Shown: positions 17,984-28,047 of the stretch, piece by piece | Layout: each line of letters opens with the position of its first letter | Position numbering within the stretch: the first letter of the stretch is position 1 | NCBI GenBank assembly: GCA_029252265.1 | Contig: JAQXBT010000043.1 | Location: forward strand, 1-61,367 | Source of the DNA: Flavobacteriaceae bacterium | Lineage (GTDB): Bacteria; Bacteroidota; Bacteroidia; Flavobacteriales; Flavobacteriaceae | DNA: 61,367 nt | Reading direction: 5' to 3' | The notes under the pieces: generated by a model | Seen by the model: only the letters and a program-made list of their open reading frames with translations | Database searches by the model: none | What the model was told of the DNA's origin: nothing | Translations under genes and position numbers: made by a program

Positions 17984-18745
17984 TTACTGTTTACTGATGA
18001 TTTCTTTAGCCAAACTTAAGTAATTTGTAGCACCTTTACTATTTACGTCATAATTAATTATACTTTCTCCGTAACTTGGCGCTTCACTGAGTCTTACATT
18101 ACGTTGAATAATGGTTTTAAAAACCATGTTTGAAAAGTGGTTTTGAACCTCTTCAACAACTTGATTAGATAATCTTAACCTTGAATCATACATTGTGAGT
18201 AAAAGCCCTTCAATATCTAACTCTGGATTATGAATTTTCTGAACACTTTTTATTGTATTTAATAATTTACCTAAGCCTTCTAGTGCAAAATACTCACATT
18301 GAATTGGAATGAGGACCGAATCGGCTGCCGTGAGTGCATTTAGAGTCAACAGGCCAAGAGATGGCGCGCAATCTATAAGAATATAATCGTAGTTAGATTT
18401 GATAGGTTCAATCGCTTGTTTTAGCATATATTCCCGTTTATCCATATTAACGAGTTCAATTTCTATGGCTACCAAATCAATATGTGCGGGTATGATATCC
18501 ACGTTTGTAGCGGATGTTTTTTGTATAGCTTCTTTGGCAGTACAATTATGCTCTAAGAGTTCATACGTTCCAAGCTCTACAGAATCGACATCGATCCCGA
18601 GACCAGATGAGGCATTAGCTTGTGGGTCTGCATCAATTAATAATATTTTTTTATCTAAAGCTCCTAAACAGGCAGCCAGATTCACCGTAGTAGTGGTTTT
18701 TCCAACGCCTCCTTTTTGATTTGCTATAGCAATGAGTTTTCCCAT
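17984..18745 (-). CDS. parA: Chromosome partitioning ATPase ParA
   Basis: A Walker-type ATPase that moves ParB-parS complexes. The 253 aa have the deviant Walker A KGGVGKT (11-17), the Walker B-like DYILIDCAPSLG, and NVRLSEAPSYGESI near the end. It is the housekeeping copy: compact, 4 bases from parB, and syntenic with parB-dapB-lepB. A paralogue lies directly upstream at 19033-19917. Confidence 0.95.
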   Translation of the reverse strand: MGKLIAIANQKGGVGKTTTTVNLAACLGALDKKILLIDADPQANASSGLGIDVDSVELGTYELLEHNCTAKEAIQKTSATNVDIIPAHIDLVAIEIELVNMDKREYMLKQAIEPIKSNYDYILIDCAPSLGLLTLNALTAADSVLIPIQCEYFALEGLGKLLNTIKSVQKIHNPELDIEGLLLTMYDSRLRLSNQVVEEVQNHFSNMVFKTIIQRNVRLSEAPSYGESIINYDVNSKGATNYLSLAKEIISKQ

Positions 18746-18826
18746 TATTATTTTTATATATTTAGGTAAAAATACAATTAATTACGATGAATTAAAACCA
18801 ATTTGTTTAAGAATTTAATCAAGTTT

Positions 18827-19092
18827 TTAACTGTACTTGAAGCGTCTTAATTCAATACTTTTAACTTTATTGTTTTCAAAATATAAATAAAGATAATTTT
18901 TACGAAATAGACTTATTTTATCGTTAGCACGATACATCCAGATTTCACTATGCAAGTCATTATAAACCAATCCTAATACATTTATAATTTCATTTTTTGT
19001 GTAACCACGCAGCTTACTGTAATTTTTATCTTCTAATGAAAATGAATTAAAATCATCGAGATTTCGTTCTTTTTCAGTAGGTGAAAAGAAAC
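18827..19092 (-). pseudogene. Out-of-frame coding tail of the second ParA gene (BamE/SmpA-like domain)
   Basis: Reading the minus strand in a different frame from the ParA paralogue gives an open stretch of 100 codons (19129-18830) with no ATG, GTG or TTG in its first half. It reads like real protein from [17 protein letters not shown] through KLRGYTKNEIINVLG, SEIWMYRAND and YLYFENNKVKSIELRRF. The pattern G-T-x-x-E-I-x-x-x-L-G, then W-x-Y, then a strand pair resembles BamE/SmpA-type domains. Adding one T in the GTTTC at 19088-19092 would fuse it to residue 276 of the ParA protein, giving about 363 aa. This could be a true frameshift, a base-call error, or a recoding site. Confidence 0.6.
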
Positions 19093-19917
19093 ATTTTCGT
19101 TTGTCTCTTTCATGATTTGATGTAATTCTTTACCTAATTTTTTTGGTTTGGATAGTTTTTTATTTTTCATAATTTCTCGAGATAGATTTAGGTAATCCGT
19201 AGAGCCTCCACATGTCGCTTTGTAATCAAACACACTGGTTCCAAAACTAGGCGCTTCGCTTAAGTTTACGTTTCTTTTGATAATTGTTTTAAATATTAGA
19301 TCGTTAAAATGTTTTTTTAACTCATAAATAACATGGTTGTTATGTCTTAATCTTTCATCATGCATTGTCATTAAAATCCCTTCAATATCTAAGTTTGAAT
19401 TGAATGATTTTCTAACACTTTGAATCGTAGAGAATAATTTACTTAATCCGTCCAATGCGAAAAATTCACATTGGACAGGTATTATTACGGAGTCAGAGGC
19501 GACAAATGAATTTAAAGTCAGATATCCTAATGAAGGCGAACAATCTATAATAATATAATCATATTTGCTTTTCAATTTACAAAGTGCCTCTTTTAATCGA
19601 TTGACGTTCGTGTTTTGAACATTTATTTCAAGTTCAGCAAGTTTAATAGATCCTGGTATTATTTTTAAATTTGGACTGTAAGTTTCTAAAATAGATTGAT
19701 TAATATCTTCATCTCCTTGGAATAAATTTACAATAGAATGTTTAAGGTTTGTTGTTAAAACTCCTAAGCCTGAAGTTGCATTAGCCTGTGGATCGGCATC
19801 GATAAGCAACACTTTTTGATCCAAAATGCCAAGAGCACAGGATAAATTTATAGCAGTGGTAGTTTTACCCACCCCACCTTTTTGATTAGCAATTGCTATT
19901 ATTTTTGATTGAAGCAT
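19033..19917 (-). CDS. ParA paralogue with altered C-terminus (probably frameshifted)
   Basis: 294 aa. Residues 1-250 are a complete ParA ATPase with KGGVGKT (13-19), [19 protein letters not shown] and [14 protein letters not shown]. It is clearly related to the housekeeping ParA just downstream, but with many substitutions. After residue 255 comes a lysine-rich linker ([20 protein letters not shown]). The last 18 residues ([18 protein letters not shown]) look like out-of-frame translation, because the alternative frame continues as a plausible domain to 18827. The tandem layout suggests gene duplication. A role in positioning a cargo other than the chromosome is possible but is inference. 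Confidence 0.85.
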   Translation of the reverse strand: MLQSKIIAIANQKGGVGKTTTAINLSCALGILDQKVLLIDADPQANATSGLGVLTTNLKHSIVNLFQGDEDINQSILETYSPNLKIIPGSIKLAELEINVQNTNVNRLKEALCKLKSKYDYIIIDCSPSLGYLTLNSFVASDSVIIPVQCEFFALDGLSKLFSTIQSVRKSFNSNLDIEGILMTMHDERLRHNNHVIYELKKHFNDLIFKTIIKRNVNLSEAPSFGTSVFDYKATCGGSTDYLNLSREIMKNKKLSKPKKLGKELHQIMKETNENVSFHLLKKNEISMILIHFH

Positions 19918-19983
19918 ATGAGATTTAGGATTTCATTTGCAACTTACATGTCAGTAGATCCGGTTAAGATTTTATAAAGGTAA

Positions 19984-22101
19984 TTAATTTATTAGTATAT
20001 CCAAAACTGTAATAGCAGCATCACTTATTTTAGTGCCTGGCCCAAAAACAGCGACGGTACCGGCATCAAATAAATATTGATAATCTTGTTTGGGAATAAC
20101 CCCCCCTACAATCACCATAATATCTTCGCGACCATGTACTTTTAGAGCTTCTATAACTTTAGGGACGAGCGTTTTGTGACCACCTGCCAAAGACGATACT
20201 CCTAATATATGAACATCATTTTCAACCGCTTGTTTCGCAGCTTCTTCGGCGGTTTGAAAAAGTGGGCCAATATCAACATCAAACCCTAAATCGGCATAGC
20301 CAGTCGCCACCACTTTTGCACCTCGATCATGTCCATCTTGCCCCATTTTTGCAATCATTATTCTGGGGCGACGCCCTTCGAATTTCGCAAATTTATTGGC
20401 CAATTGTTTGGCTTTTTCAAAAGACACATCGTTTTTAATTTCTTTACTGTACACGCCTGAAAATGTTTTTATGTCTGCTTTATACCGTCCAAATTCGTGT
20501 TCCAATGCATCGCTAATTTCACCTAATGTTGCTCGTTCTTTGGCAGCTTCTACGGCTAAAGCTAATAAATTTTCGGTTCCATTCGCAGCTGCTTCTGATA
20601 TTTTTTTTAATATCATTTTCACTTTCTTAGAATCTCGATTGGATTTAGTGGTTGCTAATCGGTTTATTTGTTGCGAGCGTACAAGTTCATTGTCAACCTC
20701 CAAAATTTGCAATGCGTCTTCGTTATCGAGTTTGTATGTATTAACTCCGATAATAAGGTCTTGGCCAGAATCGATTCGGGCTTGTTTTCGGGCTGCGGCC
20801 TCTTCAATTCGCAGTTTAGGAACGCCTGTTTTAATGGCATCCGTCATACCACCTAATGCTTCCACTTCTTCAATAAGACTCCAAGATTTTTCAGCAATTT
20901 CATGGGTTAATCTTTCAACATAGAAACTTCCAGCCCATGGATCGACGGTTTTTGTGATTTTGGTCTCTTTTTGAAGGTATAGTTGTGTATTTCTTGCAAT
21001 CCTCGCCGAAAAATCGGTAGGTAAAGCGATGGCTTCATCCAAGGCATTGGTATGTAAACTTTGGGTGCCTCCAAAAATGGCTGCCGTCGCTTCAATACAA
21101 GTTCGAGCGACATTATTAAAAGGATCTTGCTCTGTTAAGCTCCAACCACTTGTTTGACAGTGCGTTCTTAAAGCTAATGATTTTTTATTTTTTGGATTAA
21201 ATTCCTGAACAATTTTAGCCCATAACATACGTGCAGCACGCAGTTTGGCGATTTCCATAAAGTGATTCATTCCGATGCCCCAGAAAAAGGATAACCTTGG
21301 TGCAAAAGTATCGATATCTAGTCCTGCGCCTAATCCTTTTCTTATATATTCAAGTCCATTTGCTAACGTGTAAGCGAGTTCTATATCGGCGGTTGCACCT
21401 GCTTCCTGCATATGGTATCCAGAAATACTAATGCTATTGAATTTTGGCATGTGTTTACTGGTATATTCAAAGATATCTGACACAATTTTCATGGACGCTT
21501 CTGGAGGATATATGTAGGTGTTTCTAACCATAAATTCTTTTAGAATATCATTCTGAATCGTGCCACTCAATTGATGTAATTCCACCCCTTGTTCTTGTGC
21601 TGCGACGATGTAAAATGCCATGATGGGCAAAACCGCCCCATTCATGGTCATGGAAACACTCATTTGATTCAAAGGAATTTCGTCAAATAATAATTTCATA
21701 TCTTCAACAGAATCAATGGCAACACCTGCTTTTCCTACATCTCCAACGACCCGTTCGTGGTCACTATCATACCCACGATGAGTGGGCAAGTCAAAGGCGA
21801 CGGAAAGCCCCTTTTGTCCCGCTTTTAAATTTCTTTTGTAGAAAGCATTACTATCTTCTGCTGTTGAAAATCCAGCATATTGTCTAATAGTCCATGGGCG
21901 TTGGACATACATCGTGCTATAAGGCCCTCTTAAAAAGGGGGGAGACCCAGCTGCAAAATTTAGGTGATCTAGAGTTTCGGTATCTTTTTCAGAATAGTTG
22001 GATTGAATTGCAATTGTTTCGGCCGTTTCAAAAGATTTTTTTGAAATGACTTTAGAGCTCATACTTTCTAAAACAATATGTTGAACCTTTTTTCTATTCA
22101 T
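19984..22101 (-). CDS. scpA: Methylmalonyl-CoA mutase large (catalytic) subunit
   Basis: An adenosylcobalamin enzyme that interconverts succinyl-CoA and (R)-methylmalonyl-CoA, used in propionate metabolism. The 705 aa hold the TIM-barrel catalytic domain, with [20 protein letters not shown] and [12 protein letters not shown]. The C-terminal B12-binding domain follows, with DGHDRGAKV where His591 is the expected lower cobalt ligand, then SSLAGGHKT and IVGGVIP. It overlaps the small-subunit gene by 8 bases. Activity will need cobalamin. Confidence 0.96.
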   Translation of the reverse strand: MNRKKVQHIVLESMSSKVISKKSFETAETIAIQSNYSEKDTETLDHLNFAAGSPPFLRGPYSTMYVQRPWTIRQYAGFSTAEDSNAFYKRNLKAGQKGLSVAFDLPTHRGYDSDHERVVGDVGKAGVAIDSVEDMKLLFDEIPLNQMSVSMTMNGAVLPIMAFYIVAAQEQGVELHQLSGTIQNDILKEFMVRNTYIYPPEASMKIVSDIFEYTSKHMPKFNSISISGYHMQEAGATADIELAYTLANGLEYIRKGLGAGLDIDTFAPRLSFFWGIGMNHFMEIAKLRAARMLWAKIVQEFNPKNKKSLALRTHCQTSGWSLTEQDPFNNVARTCIEATAAIFGGTQSLHTNALDEAIALPTDFSARIARNTQLYLQKETKITKTVDPWAGSFYVERLTHEIAEKSWSLIEEVEALGGMTDAIKTGVPKLRIEEAAARKQARIDSGQDLIIGVNTYKLDNEDALQILEVDNELVRSQQINRLATTKSNRDSKKVKMILKKISEAAANGTENLLALAVEAAKERATLGEISDALEHEFGRYKADIKTFSGVYSKEIKNDVSFEKAKQLANKFAKFEGRRPRIMIAKMGQDGHDRGAKVVATGYADLGFDVDIGPLFQTAEEAAKQAVENDVHILGVSSLAGGHKTLVPKVIEALKVHGREDIMVIVGGVIPKQDYQYLFDAGTVAVFGPGTKISDAAITVLDILIN

Positions 22102-23464
22102 CTTTCAGACGTTTTTGTTCAATTTTCTCAGAAATTCTACGAGGGATGATGGGTTCTAATAAAGTTTTTCGAGTCTGTTGTTTGAGGAATGGATATAACT
22201 CAAGTTCTGTTTTCATTTTGTCGGAGGCATTTTTTTGAAAATGCGTTCCCAATAAACCTTCATGCCCCTCATCGTATATCCGTTGTTCTTTTTGAGCGTG
22301 CTCTTTAAGTTTTCGCTGGATAAGTCCTTCTTTGAGGAGTTTTAAATAGCCACCTTGTCGCTCAACTTCTTTGAATAATTCTAAGGATTTTTGAGCCAAT
22401 TGATGCGTCAATGTTTCAATATAATATGTGCCTTCTGTTGGGTTTGAAACCGCATCAAAATAACTTTCATTTTTAAGAATCAGTAATTGATTTCTTGACA
22501 ATCGATCCCCAAATTCATTATCCTTGTGGTATAAATGATCGTAAGGCATATTAATAATTGTATCACTACTTCCCAAAATAGCGCTCATACATTCTGTAGT
22601 GGTTCGAAGCATGTTGGTATTATAATCATAAATCGTTTTATTGCGACGACTCGGCTGAGTAAGAATGTGACAGTCAATAGACCCGCCATACTCCTTAGTG
22701 AGACTTTGCCATAACACACGAACTGCTTGAAGTTTTGCAATTTCAAAAAAGTAATTACCACCAACAGAGACTTTAAAAACAATTGATTTCAAACTCTTTT
22801 CATTTACTAAATTAAGATATTCATTTGCATGGGCTAGGGTATAAGCCAGTTGTTGAATCATACTTCCTCCTGCGTTTTGAAAGAGCCCTAAATCTACCGA
22901 AAGAACACTTTTTAAATCAGGTCCAGTAACCAGAATTTGTTTTAAATGATCTAAATCTGAAGTTAGATTTTTATGCCAATTCCCAGAACGAGCTAAGTGA
23001 CCAATAGGGTCATTTAAAATATAAAATGAAGCGTTATGATTTACGGCATACGTATTAAGTGTTAGCGCCAGTTTTTTAGAAATAAACAACGGTTCAAAAT
23101 AAATGGGAATTTTGCTTGTATCAATATTTTTGAGAAGTTTCTCTAACGATATTTCATCTGTTGGGAGCGTAAAATGTAAGCTTTCTACACCATTTTCAAT
23201 GAGATCGATAGCATGGATGTTGTTTTTTTGTATTGAGTTTACATAGATTGAATGCCCGATGTTCCAATCGGTGGCATTTTGTTGAATTGAAGGCGCTTTT
23301 GAATAGGATTCAGAATGGTAAAACGGTTTCACATCAATCCCTTCTATAGAATTCCAAACCAAGTGCTCATTAAAATCGTTTCCTTGAAGTTCAAATTGAA
23401 TCTTTTGTTTCCAAGCTTTAGCAGAAAGGGATTCAAAATTCTCAAAAAGACTCGACTTACTCAT
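22094..23464 (-). CDS. mutA: Methylmalonyl-CoA mutase small subunit
   Basis: 456 aa, homologous to the barrel of the large subunit (matching stretches around [15 protein letters not shown] and [21 protein letters not shown]). It has no C-terminal B12 domain and no DxHxxG motif, so it is the non-catalytic partner of the heterodimer. It overlaps scpA by 8 bases downstream and the divIC-like gene by 8 bases upstream, which supports stoichiometric co-translation. Confidence 0.92.
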   Translation of the reverse strand: MSKSSLFENFESLSAKAWKQKIQFELQGNDFNEHLVWNSIEGIDVKPFYHSESYSKAPSIQQNATDWNIGHSIYVNSIQKNNIHAIDLIENGVESLHFTLPTDEISLEKLLKNIDTSKIPIYFEPLFISKKLALTLNTYAVNHNASFYILNDPIGHLARSGNWHKNLTSDLDHLKQILVTGPDLKSVLSVDLGLFQNAGGSMIQQLAYTLAHANEYLNLVNEKSLKSIVFKVSVGGNYFFEIAKLQAVRVLWQSLTKEYGGSIDCHILTQPSRRNKTIYDYNTNMLRTTTECMSAILGSSDTIINMPYDHLYHKDNEFGDRLSRNQLLILKNESYFDAVSNPTEGTYYIETLTHQLAQKSLELFKEVERQGGYLKLLKEGLIQRKLKEHAQKEQRIYDEGHEGLLGTHFQKNASDKMKTELELYPFLKQQTRKTLLEPIIPRRISEKIEQKRLKDE

Positions 23465-23789
23465 TCGTTTTAATTTTTAAACTGTCGGAGTCTTCAATGA
23501 TATAAACGACTTCATCTTCTTTTTTCATTTTATAATGCTCACGTGCATATTTTTCAATTCCACCAGGTGAGTTAAGAGTGTTAATTTCTTCGGAATCGTT
23601 TTCAATTTCATTGTTGTAAAATTCAATTTTTGAATCTAAATCTTCAATATCGTCATTTAGATCTTTATGAATTAGCCAAGAATTTGCATCAAAAAAAGTC
23701 ATCCATACAATAAATATAATCAATATAAGGAAATAGATATTCTTAAAGGGTTTTAAAAAACTCCAAAAACTTTTTAGCTTTTTAAACAT
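23457..23789 (-). CDS. Septum formation initiator family protein (DivIC/FtsL-like)
   Basis: 110 aa. A short basic cytoplasmic N-terminus is followed by one membrane helix (IYFLILIIFIVWMTFFDA), a periplasmic coiled coil (DLNDDIEDLDSKIEFYNNEI), and the DivIC-type sequence GIEKYAREHYKMKKEDEVVYII. Family members act with FtsQ and FtsL in the divisome. It is sandwiched by overlaps between udk and mutA, an unusual mixture of division and metabolism in one transcript, though such packing is common here. Confidence 0.88.
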   Translation of the reverse strand: MFKKLKSFWSFLKPFKNIYFLILIIFIVWMTFFDANSWLIHKDLNDDIEDLDSKIEFYNNEIENDSEEINTLNSPGGIEKYAREHYKMKKEDEVVYIIEDSDSLKIKTNE

Positions 23790-24394
23790 TACAATTGTTC
23801 GTTTATAATAGATTTTACAACATTAACGGCCACCGTATTATAATGATTATTAGGAATGATAATATCAGCAAATGCTTTCATGGGTTCTATAAATTGTTGG
23901 TGCATCGGTTTGAGTGTTGTTTGATAGCGTTCTAAGACTTCATCTAAATCTCTCCCACGTTCAGCAATATCTCTTTTTAAACGACGCATTAATCGTTCGT
24001 CACTATCGGCATGAACAAATATTTTTATATCAAATAAAGATCTTAATTCGGTATTCGATAAAATCAAAATACCTTCAACAATGACCACTTTTTTTGGCTT
24101 TGTAACGGTAGTTTCTCCGGTACGATTGTGTGTTTTGAACGAATATACAGGTTGATTAATATTATCGCCTTTTTTTAAAGATTTTAGATGGGATTCAAGA
24201 AGCTCAAAATCAATTGATTGTGGATGATCAAAGTTGATTTTACAACGCTCTTCGAAAGATAAATGAGAGGTGTCCATATAATAGGAATCTTGTGAAATCA
24301 CTTCTACTTCACCTGCAGGAAACTCTGATAGAATCTGATTGACCACTGTGGTCTTTCCACTTCCTGTTCCACCACCAATACCAATAATTAACAT
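23789..24394 (-). CDS. udk: Uridine kinase
   Basis: Phosphorylates uridine and cytidine in pyrimidine salvage. The 201 aa include the P-loop GGGTGSGKTT (7-16), SQDSYY near the nucleoside site, NFDHPQSIDFELL, and RRLKRDIAERGRDLDEVLERY in the lid. It is the first gene of the udk-divIC-mutA-scpA unit. The motif CAAAGTTA on the + strand at 24417-24424 (TAACTTTG on the coding strand) is a candidate -7 element 22 bases before the start. Confidence 0.94.
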   Translation of the reverse strand: MLIIGIGGGTGSGKTTVVNQILSEFPAGEVEVISQDSYYMDTSHLSFEERCKINFDHPQSIDFELLESHLKSLKKGDNINQPVYSFKTHNRTGETTVTKPKKVVIVEGILILSNTELRSLFDIKIFVHADSDERLMRRLKRDIAERGRDLDEVLERYQTTLKPMHQQFIEPMKAFADIIIPNNHYNTVAVNVVKSIINEQL

Positions 24395-24537
24395 AACTCT
24401 TGCTTTTCAATTTTAACAAAGTTAAGATTATTTTCTTGGTTTTGGTTTATTGCACCCCAATAATAATGCGATGATTTAGTCTACAATTATAAATTAAACT
24501 GTTAATAACTTCCCACTCAAATTTTATGTAAAACGCC

Positions 24538-24545
24538 TATTTTTG
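24538..24545 (+). promoter_or_regulatory. Putative -7 element of trxB
   Basis: TATTTTTG matches TAnnTTTG and lies 18 bases before the ATG at 24564. It overlaps a TTG that would otherwise extend the frame by seven codons, so it decides the start. No clear -33 TTG was seen. Confidence 0.5.
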
Positions 24546-24563
24546 TATCCTAAATTTAAAATT

Positions 24564-25514
24564 ATGTCTGATACTATAGAGTCTGTAAAATGTTTAATTA
24601 TTGGGTCGGGTCCTGCGGGCTATACCGCTGCTATTTATGCAGCTCGTGCCAATATGTTTCCAGTGTTATACCAAGGTACTCAACCTGGAGGGCAGTTAAC
24701 AACCACCAATGAAGTTGAAAATTTCCCTGGATATCCTGACGGTATTACAGGACCAGCGATGATGCTCGAATTACAAGCGCAAGCCGAACGATTTGGGACC
24801 GATGTTAGAGATGGATGGGTAACGAAAGTTGATTTTTCTGGGCCAATTCATAAAGTTTGGATTAATGGTACTAAGGAAATTCACTGTGAAACGATTGTAA
24901 TTTCAACAGGCGCCACTGCAAAATACTTAGGCTTGGATTCTGAACAAAAATATTTAAAACTTGGTGGTGGTGTGTCCGCTTGTGCAGTTTGTGATGGATT
25001 CTTTTACAGAAACCAAGAAGTTGTCATTGTAGGTGCGGGTGATTCGGCTTGTGAAGAAGCACATTACTTATCTAAACTTTGTACGAAAGTTACCATGTTG
25101 GTGAGACGAGATGAATTTAGAGCCTCAAAAATTATGGCGAGCAGAGTTAGAAATACAGAAAATATTGAAATTTTGTTCAATACAGAAACAGATGAAGTCC
25201 TTGGAGATGGTCAAGTTGTGACAGGCGTTCGAGTCAAAAACAACAAAACAAATGCCTTAGTAGATATTCCAGCGACCGGATTTTTTGTTGCCATTGGACA
25301 TAAACCCAATACAGATATTTTCCAAGACTATTTGACGTTAGATGAAACTGGATATATTATTAATACAGCGGGATCTTCTAAAACCAATATCGAAGGCGTT
25401 TTTGTGAGTGGTGACGCTGCAGATCATGTATACAGACAAGCTGTTACTGCCGCTGGAACAGGTTGTATGGCTGCTCTTGATGCAGAACGCTATTTGGCTG
25501 CCAAAGAAGGCTAG
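24564..25514 (+). CDS. trxB: Thioredoxin-disulfide reductase
   Basis: A FAD enzyme passing electrons from NADPH to thioredoxin. 316 aa from the ATG at 24564, with the FAD loop GSGPAGYTAAIYAARA from residue 15, the redox pair Cys140/Cys143 in ACAVCDG, and the NADPH loop GAGDSACEEA. The terminal FAD motif reads GVFVSGDAADHVYRQAVTAAG. Length and order are standard. It is a single gene, convergent with pheT; the two stop codons abut with no gap. Confidence 0.96.
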   Translation: MSDTIESVKCLIIGSGPAGYTAAIYAARANMFPVLYQGTQPGGQLTTTNEVENFPGYPDGITGPAMMLELQAQAERFGTDVRDGWVTKVDFSGPIHKVWINGTKEIHCETIVISTGATAKYLGLDSEQKYLKLGGGVSACAVCDGFFYRNQEVVIVGAGDSACEEAHYLSKLCTKVTMLVRRDEFRASKIMASRVRNTENIEILFNTETDEVLGDGQVVTGVRVKNNKTNALVDIPATGFFVAIGHKPNTDIFQDYLTLDETGYIINTAGSSKTNIEGVFVSGDAADHVYRQAVTAAGTGCMAALDAERYLAAKEG

Positions 25515-27941
25515 TTAGCGTAGTTCAGCACCTAATTCTGATTCAAAACGCTTTTGGATTTTTGACATGATTTTATCAATTTGAATATCTGTCAGCGTTT
25601 TGTTTTTGTCTTGTAATGTGAAACTAACCGCATAACTCTTTTTGCCTTCGGCTAATTTATCGCCAGTATATACATCAAATAAATTGATATTTTTCAAGAA
25701 GTTATTTTCGGTTTGTTTTGCTAATTTATAGATACTTTCAAAAGTAATATCTTCATTAATTAATAATGAAAAGTCACGTTTTACTTCAGGATATTTTGAA
25801 ATTTCTTTAAACTTGATGGTGTTTTGATTGATAACTTTTAACAAGTTGTCCCAATTAAAATTAGCACAAAAAACACTTTGAGAAATTCCAAAAGATTTAA
25901 GTGTGCTGGCTTTTAGACTTCCAAATTCTACCAACGCGTGTTTGCCGACACTCAACTGTTGTCCTTCGCTAAAAACGTCGTTTGTGAGTGGTGAACTTTT
26001 AAGTTTTTGTATTCCCAATCGATCAAATATAGCTGAGACTAATCCTTTTAAATAAAAATAGTCAACTTCTGTGTCTTTGGTATTCCATTGTTTACCAACT
26101 TTATTTCCAGTTACAAAAATAGAAAGGTGGTTTAATTCTTCTTTTTTAGCTTCGAAATTGTGATAGGTTTTACCAAATTCAAAAAGCTTTAGATCACTTT
26201 GTTGTCTATTAATATTAAATGTAATCGCTTCTAATCCTGAAAAAATTAAGGATTGTCGCATCACAGATAAATCGGCACTTAATGGATTTAATATCTGAAC
26301 ATCATGCGCTTTATCCAATAGATCACTGTAAGACGTGTATTTATCAGAAGTCAGAGAATTACTCATAATTTCATAAAACCCTTGTCCTACAAGTTGATTC
26401 GCAAGAATATTTTCGATTTTATAGCTTTCAAATTTAGAAGTATTCGAAATGGAAGCATTTAATTTATTGGTGATTCCAATATTATTATAGCCGTAAACTC
26501 TTAAAATTTCTTCTATGACATCCACTTCTCGTTGCACATCATTTCTGTATGCAGGAATTGTGAGTCCCAGCCCACTTTCAGTGACGTTATTCACCTTAAT
26601 TTCCAAAGCACTTAAGATTTCTTTGATGGTTTCTTTTGGGAGTTCTTGACCAATTAATTTATTGGTGTTTTCAAAACTTAAAAATACTTGAGCGTCTTCA
26701 ATTTTATTAGGATACTCATCAATTAAGTCACTGGAAATTTTTCCACCAGCGATTTCTGTAATTAATAATGCTGCACTTTTGAGTGCGTATTTGGTGATAT
26801 TCGGATCAATTCCACGTTCAAATCGAAATGAAGCATCTGTGTTTAAAGCATGTCTTTTTGCTGTTTTTCGAATGCTCACAGGGTTAAAGTAAGCACTTTC
26901 AAGAAAGATAGAAGTGGTTGAATTGGAAACTCCAGAGTTTTCACCTCCATAAACACCTGCAATACAGAGCGGTTTTTTGGCATCACAGATCATAAGATCC
27001 TCTTCGTGAAGCGTTCGTTCAACACCATCTAAGGTGACAAATTTAGTCCCTGCTTTTACTGTTTTAACCTTGATTTTTTTGCCTGTTATTTGGTCTGCAT
27101 CAAAAGCATGTAAGGGTTGTCCTAAGTCATGCAACACATAGTTTGTAGCATCCACAATATTATTTATTGGATTGACTCCAATCGCTTTAAGCCGGTTTTG
27201 TAACCATTCTGGAGACTCTTTTACTACAATCTCAGAAATTGTTAATCCACAATATCGAGGTGCTTTGAGTTTGTCTTCAACAATAACATCAATTTTGAGA
27301 CCTCTATTATCCACATGAAAAGCTGAAACAGACGGGCTTATTATTTTTGTATTTATTCCATGCTGGGTCAAACCAGCCATTAAATCTCTAGCCGTTCCGT
27401 AATGACTCATGGCGTCTGCACGGTTAGGCGTTAATCCAATTTCAAAAACTAAATCATCTTCAATGTTAAAATGATTAGCAAGGTCACTTCCTACTTTTAG
27501 AGAATCCTCTAAAATCAAAATTCCATCATGAGATTTCCCTAATCCTAATTCATCTTCGGCACATAGCATTCCGTGACTTTCTTCGCCACGAATTTTACCT
27601 TTTTTGATGGTCCAAGCTTCGCCTTCTGGCGTATATAAAGTAGTTCCTATGGTAGCGACGGCTACTTTTTGACCCGCAGCTACATTGGGGGCTCCACAAA
27701 CAATGGCTAACGGAGCCTCGGCACCAATATCTACAGTAGTCACACGTAATCGATCTGCGTTAGAGTGTTGTTCACATGTGAGGACATGTCCTACTACGAT
27801 ACCATTTAGTCCGCCTTTAACAGATTGATACACGTCTAGTCCTTCAACTTCTAACCCTAAATCGGTAAGTAGTTCTGAGGTTTTTTCTGCAGTCCAATCA
27901 ATTTTAATAAATTGTTTTAACCAATTATATGATATCTTCAT
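25515..27941 (-). CDS. pheT: Phenylalanine-tRNA ligase beta subunit
   Basis: Charges tRNA-Phe together with PheS, which is not in the window. The 808 aa have the N-terminal tRNA-binding EMAP-like domain (about 39-155), the B3/B4 editing domain, B5 (FFENTNKLIGQ region), the catalytic-like core, and a C-terminal ferredoxin-fold anticodon-binding domain (KYPEVKRDFSLLINED onward). It is preceded by a terminator for the upstream ompA-like gene, so it is transcribed alone. Confidence 0.96.
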   Translation of the reverse strand: MKISYNWLKQFIKIDWTAEKTSELLTDLGLEVEGLDVYQSVKGGLNGIVVGHVLTCEQHSNADRLRVTTVDIGAEAPLAIVCGAPNVAAGQKVAVATIGTTLYTPEGEAWTIKKGKIRGEESHGMLCAEDELGLGKSHDGILILEDSLKVGSDLANHFNIEDDLVFEIGLTPNRADAMSHYGTARDLMAGLTQHGINTKIISPSVSAFHVDNRGLKIDVIVEDKLKAPRYCGLTISEIVVKESPEWLQNRLKAIGVNPINNIVDATNYVLHDLGQPLHAFDADQITGKKIKVKTVKAGTKFVTLDGVERTLHEEDLMICDAKKPLCIAGVYGGENSGVSNSTTSIFLESAYFNPVSIRKTAKRHALNTDASFRFERGIDPNITKYALKSAALLITEIAGGKISSDLIDEYPNKIEDAQVFLSFENTNKLIGQELPKETIKEILSALEIKVNNVTESGLGLTIPAYRNDVQREVDVIEEILRVYGYNNIGITNKLNASISNTSKFESYKIENILANQLVGQGFYEIMSNSLTSDKYTSYSDLLDKAHDVQILNPLSADLSVMRQSLIFSGLEAITFNINRQQSDLKLFEFGKTYHNFEAKKEELNHLSIFVTGNKVGKQWNTKDTEVDYFYLKGLVSAIFDRLGIQKLKSSPLTNDVFSEGQQLSVGKHALVEFGSLKASTLKSFGISQSVFCANFNWDNLLKVINQNTIKFKEISKYPEVKRDFSLLINEDITFESIYKLAKQTENNFLKNINLFDVYTGDKLAEGKKSYAVSFTLQDKNKTLTDIQIDKIMSKIQKRFESELGAELR

Positions 27942-27990
27942 TATGCGGAATTATTGCTTTTGAGCAAATATAAAATAAAGCGCTTAGCTA

Positions 27991-28024
27991 TCAAATAAAA
28001 AGCCCACCTAAACGGCGGGCTTTT
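27991..28024 (-). terminator. Terminator downstream of the OmpA-like lipoprotein gene
   Basis: Read on the minus strand, GCCCGCC and GGTGGGC pair (one G-U) around a GTTTA loop and are followed by a T-rich tract. It separates the OmpA-like gene from pheT. Confidence 0.75.
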
Positions 28025-28047
28025 GTAATTTTATCTTAGGTAATTGA

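Noticed and set aside
20396-20923. A 175-codon plus-strand frame inside scpA
   Set aside because: It overlaps the B12 and catalytic coding region of scpA completely; its Ser/Ala/Cys-rich product is typical of antisense reading.
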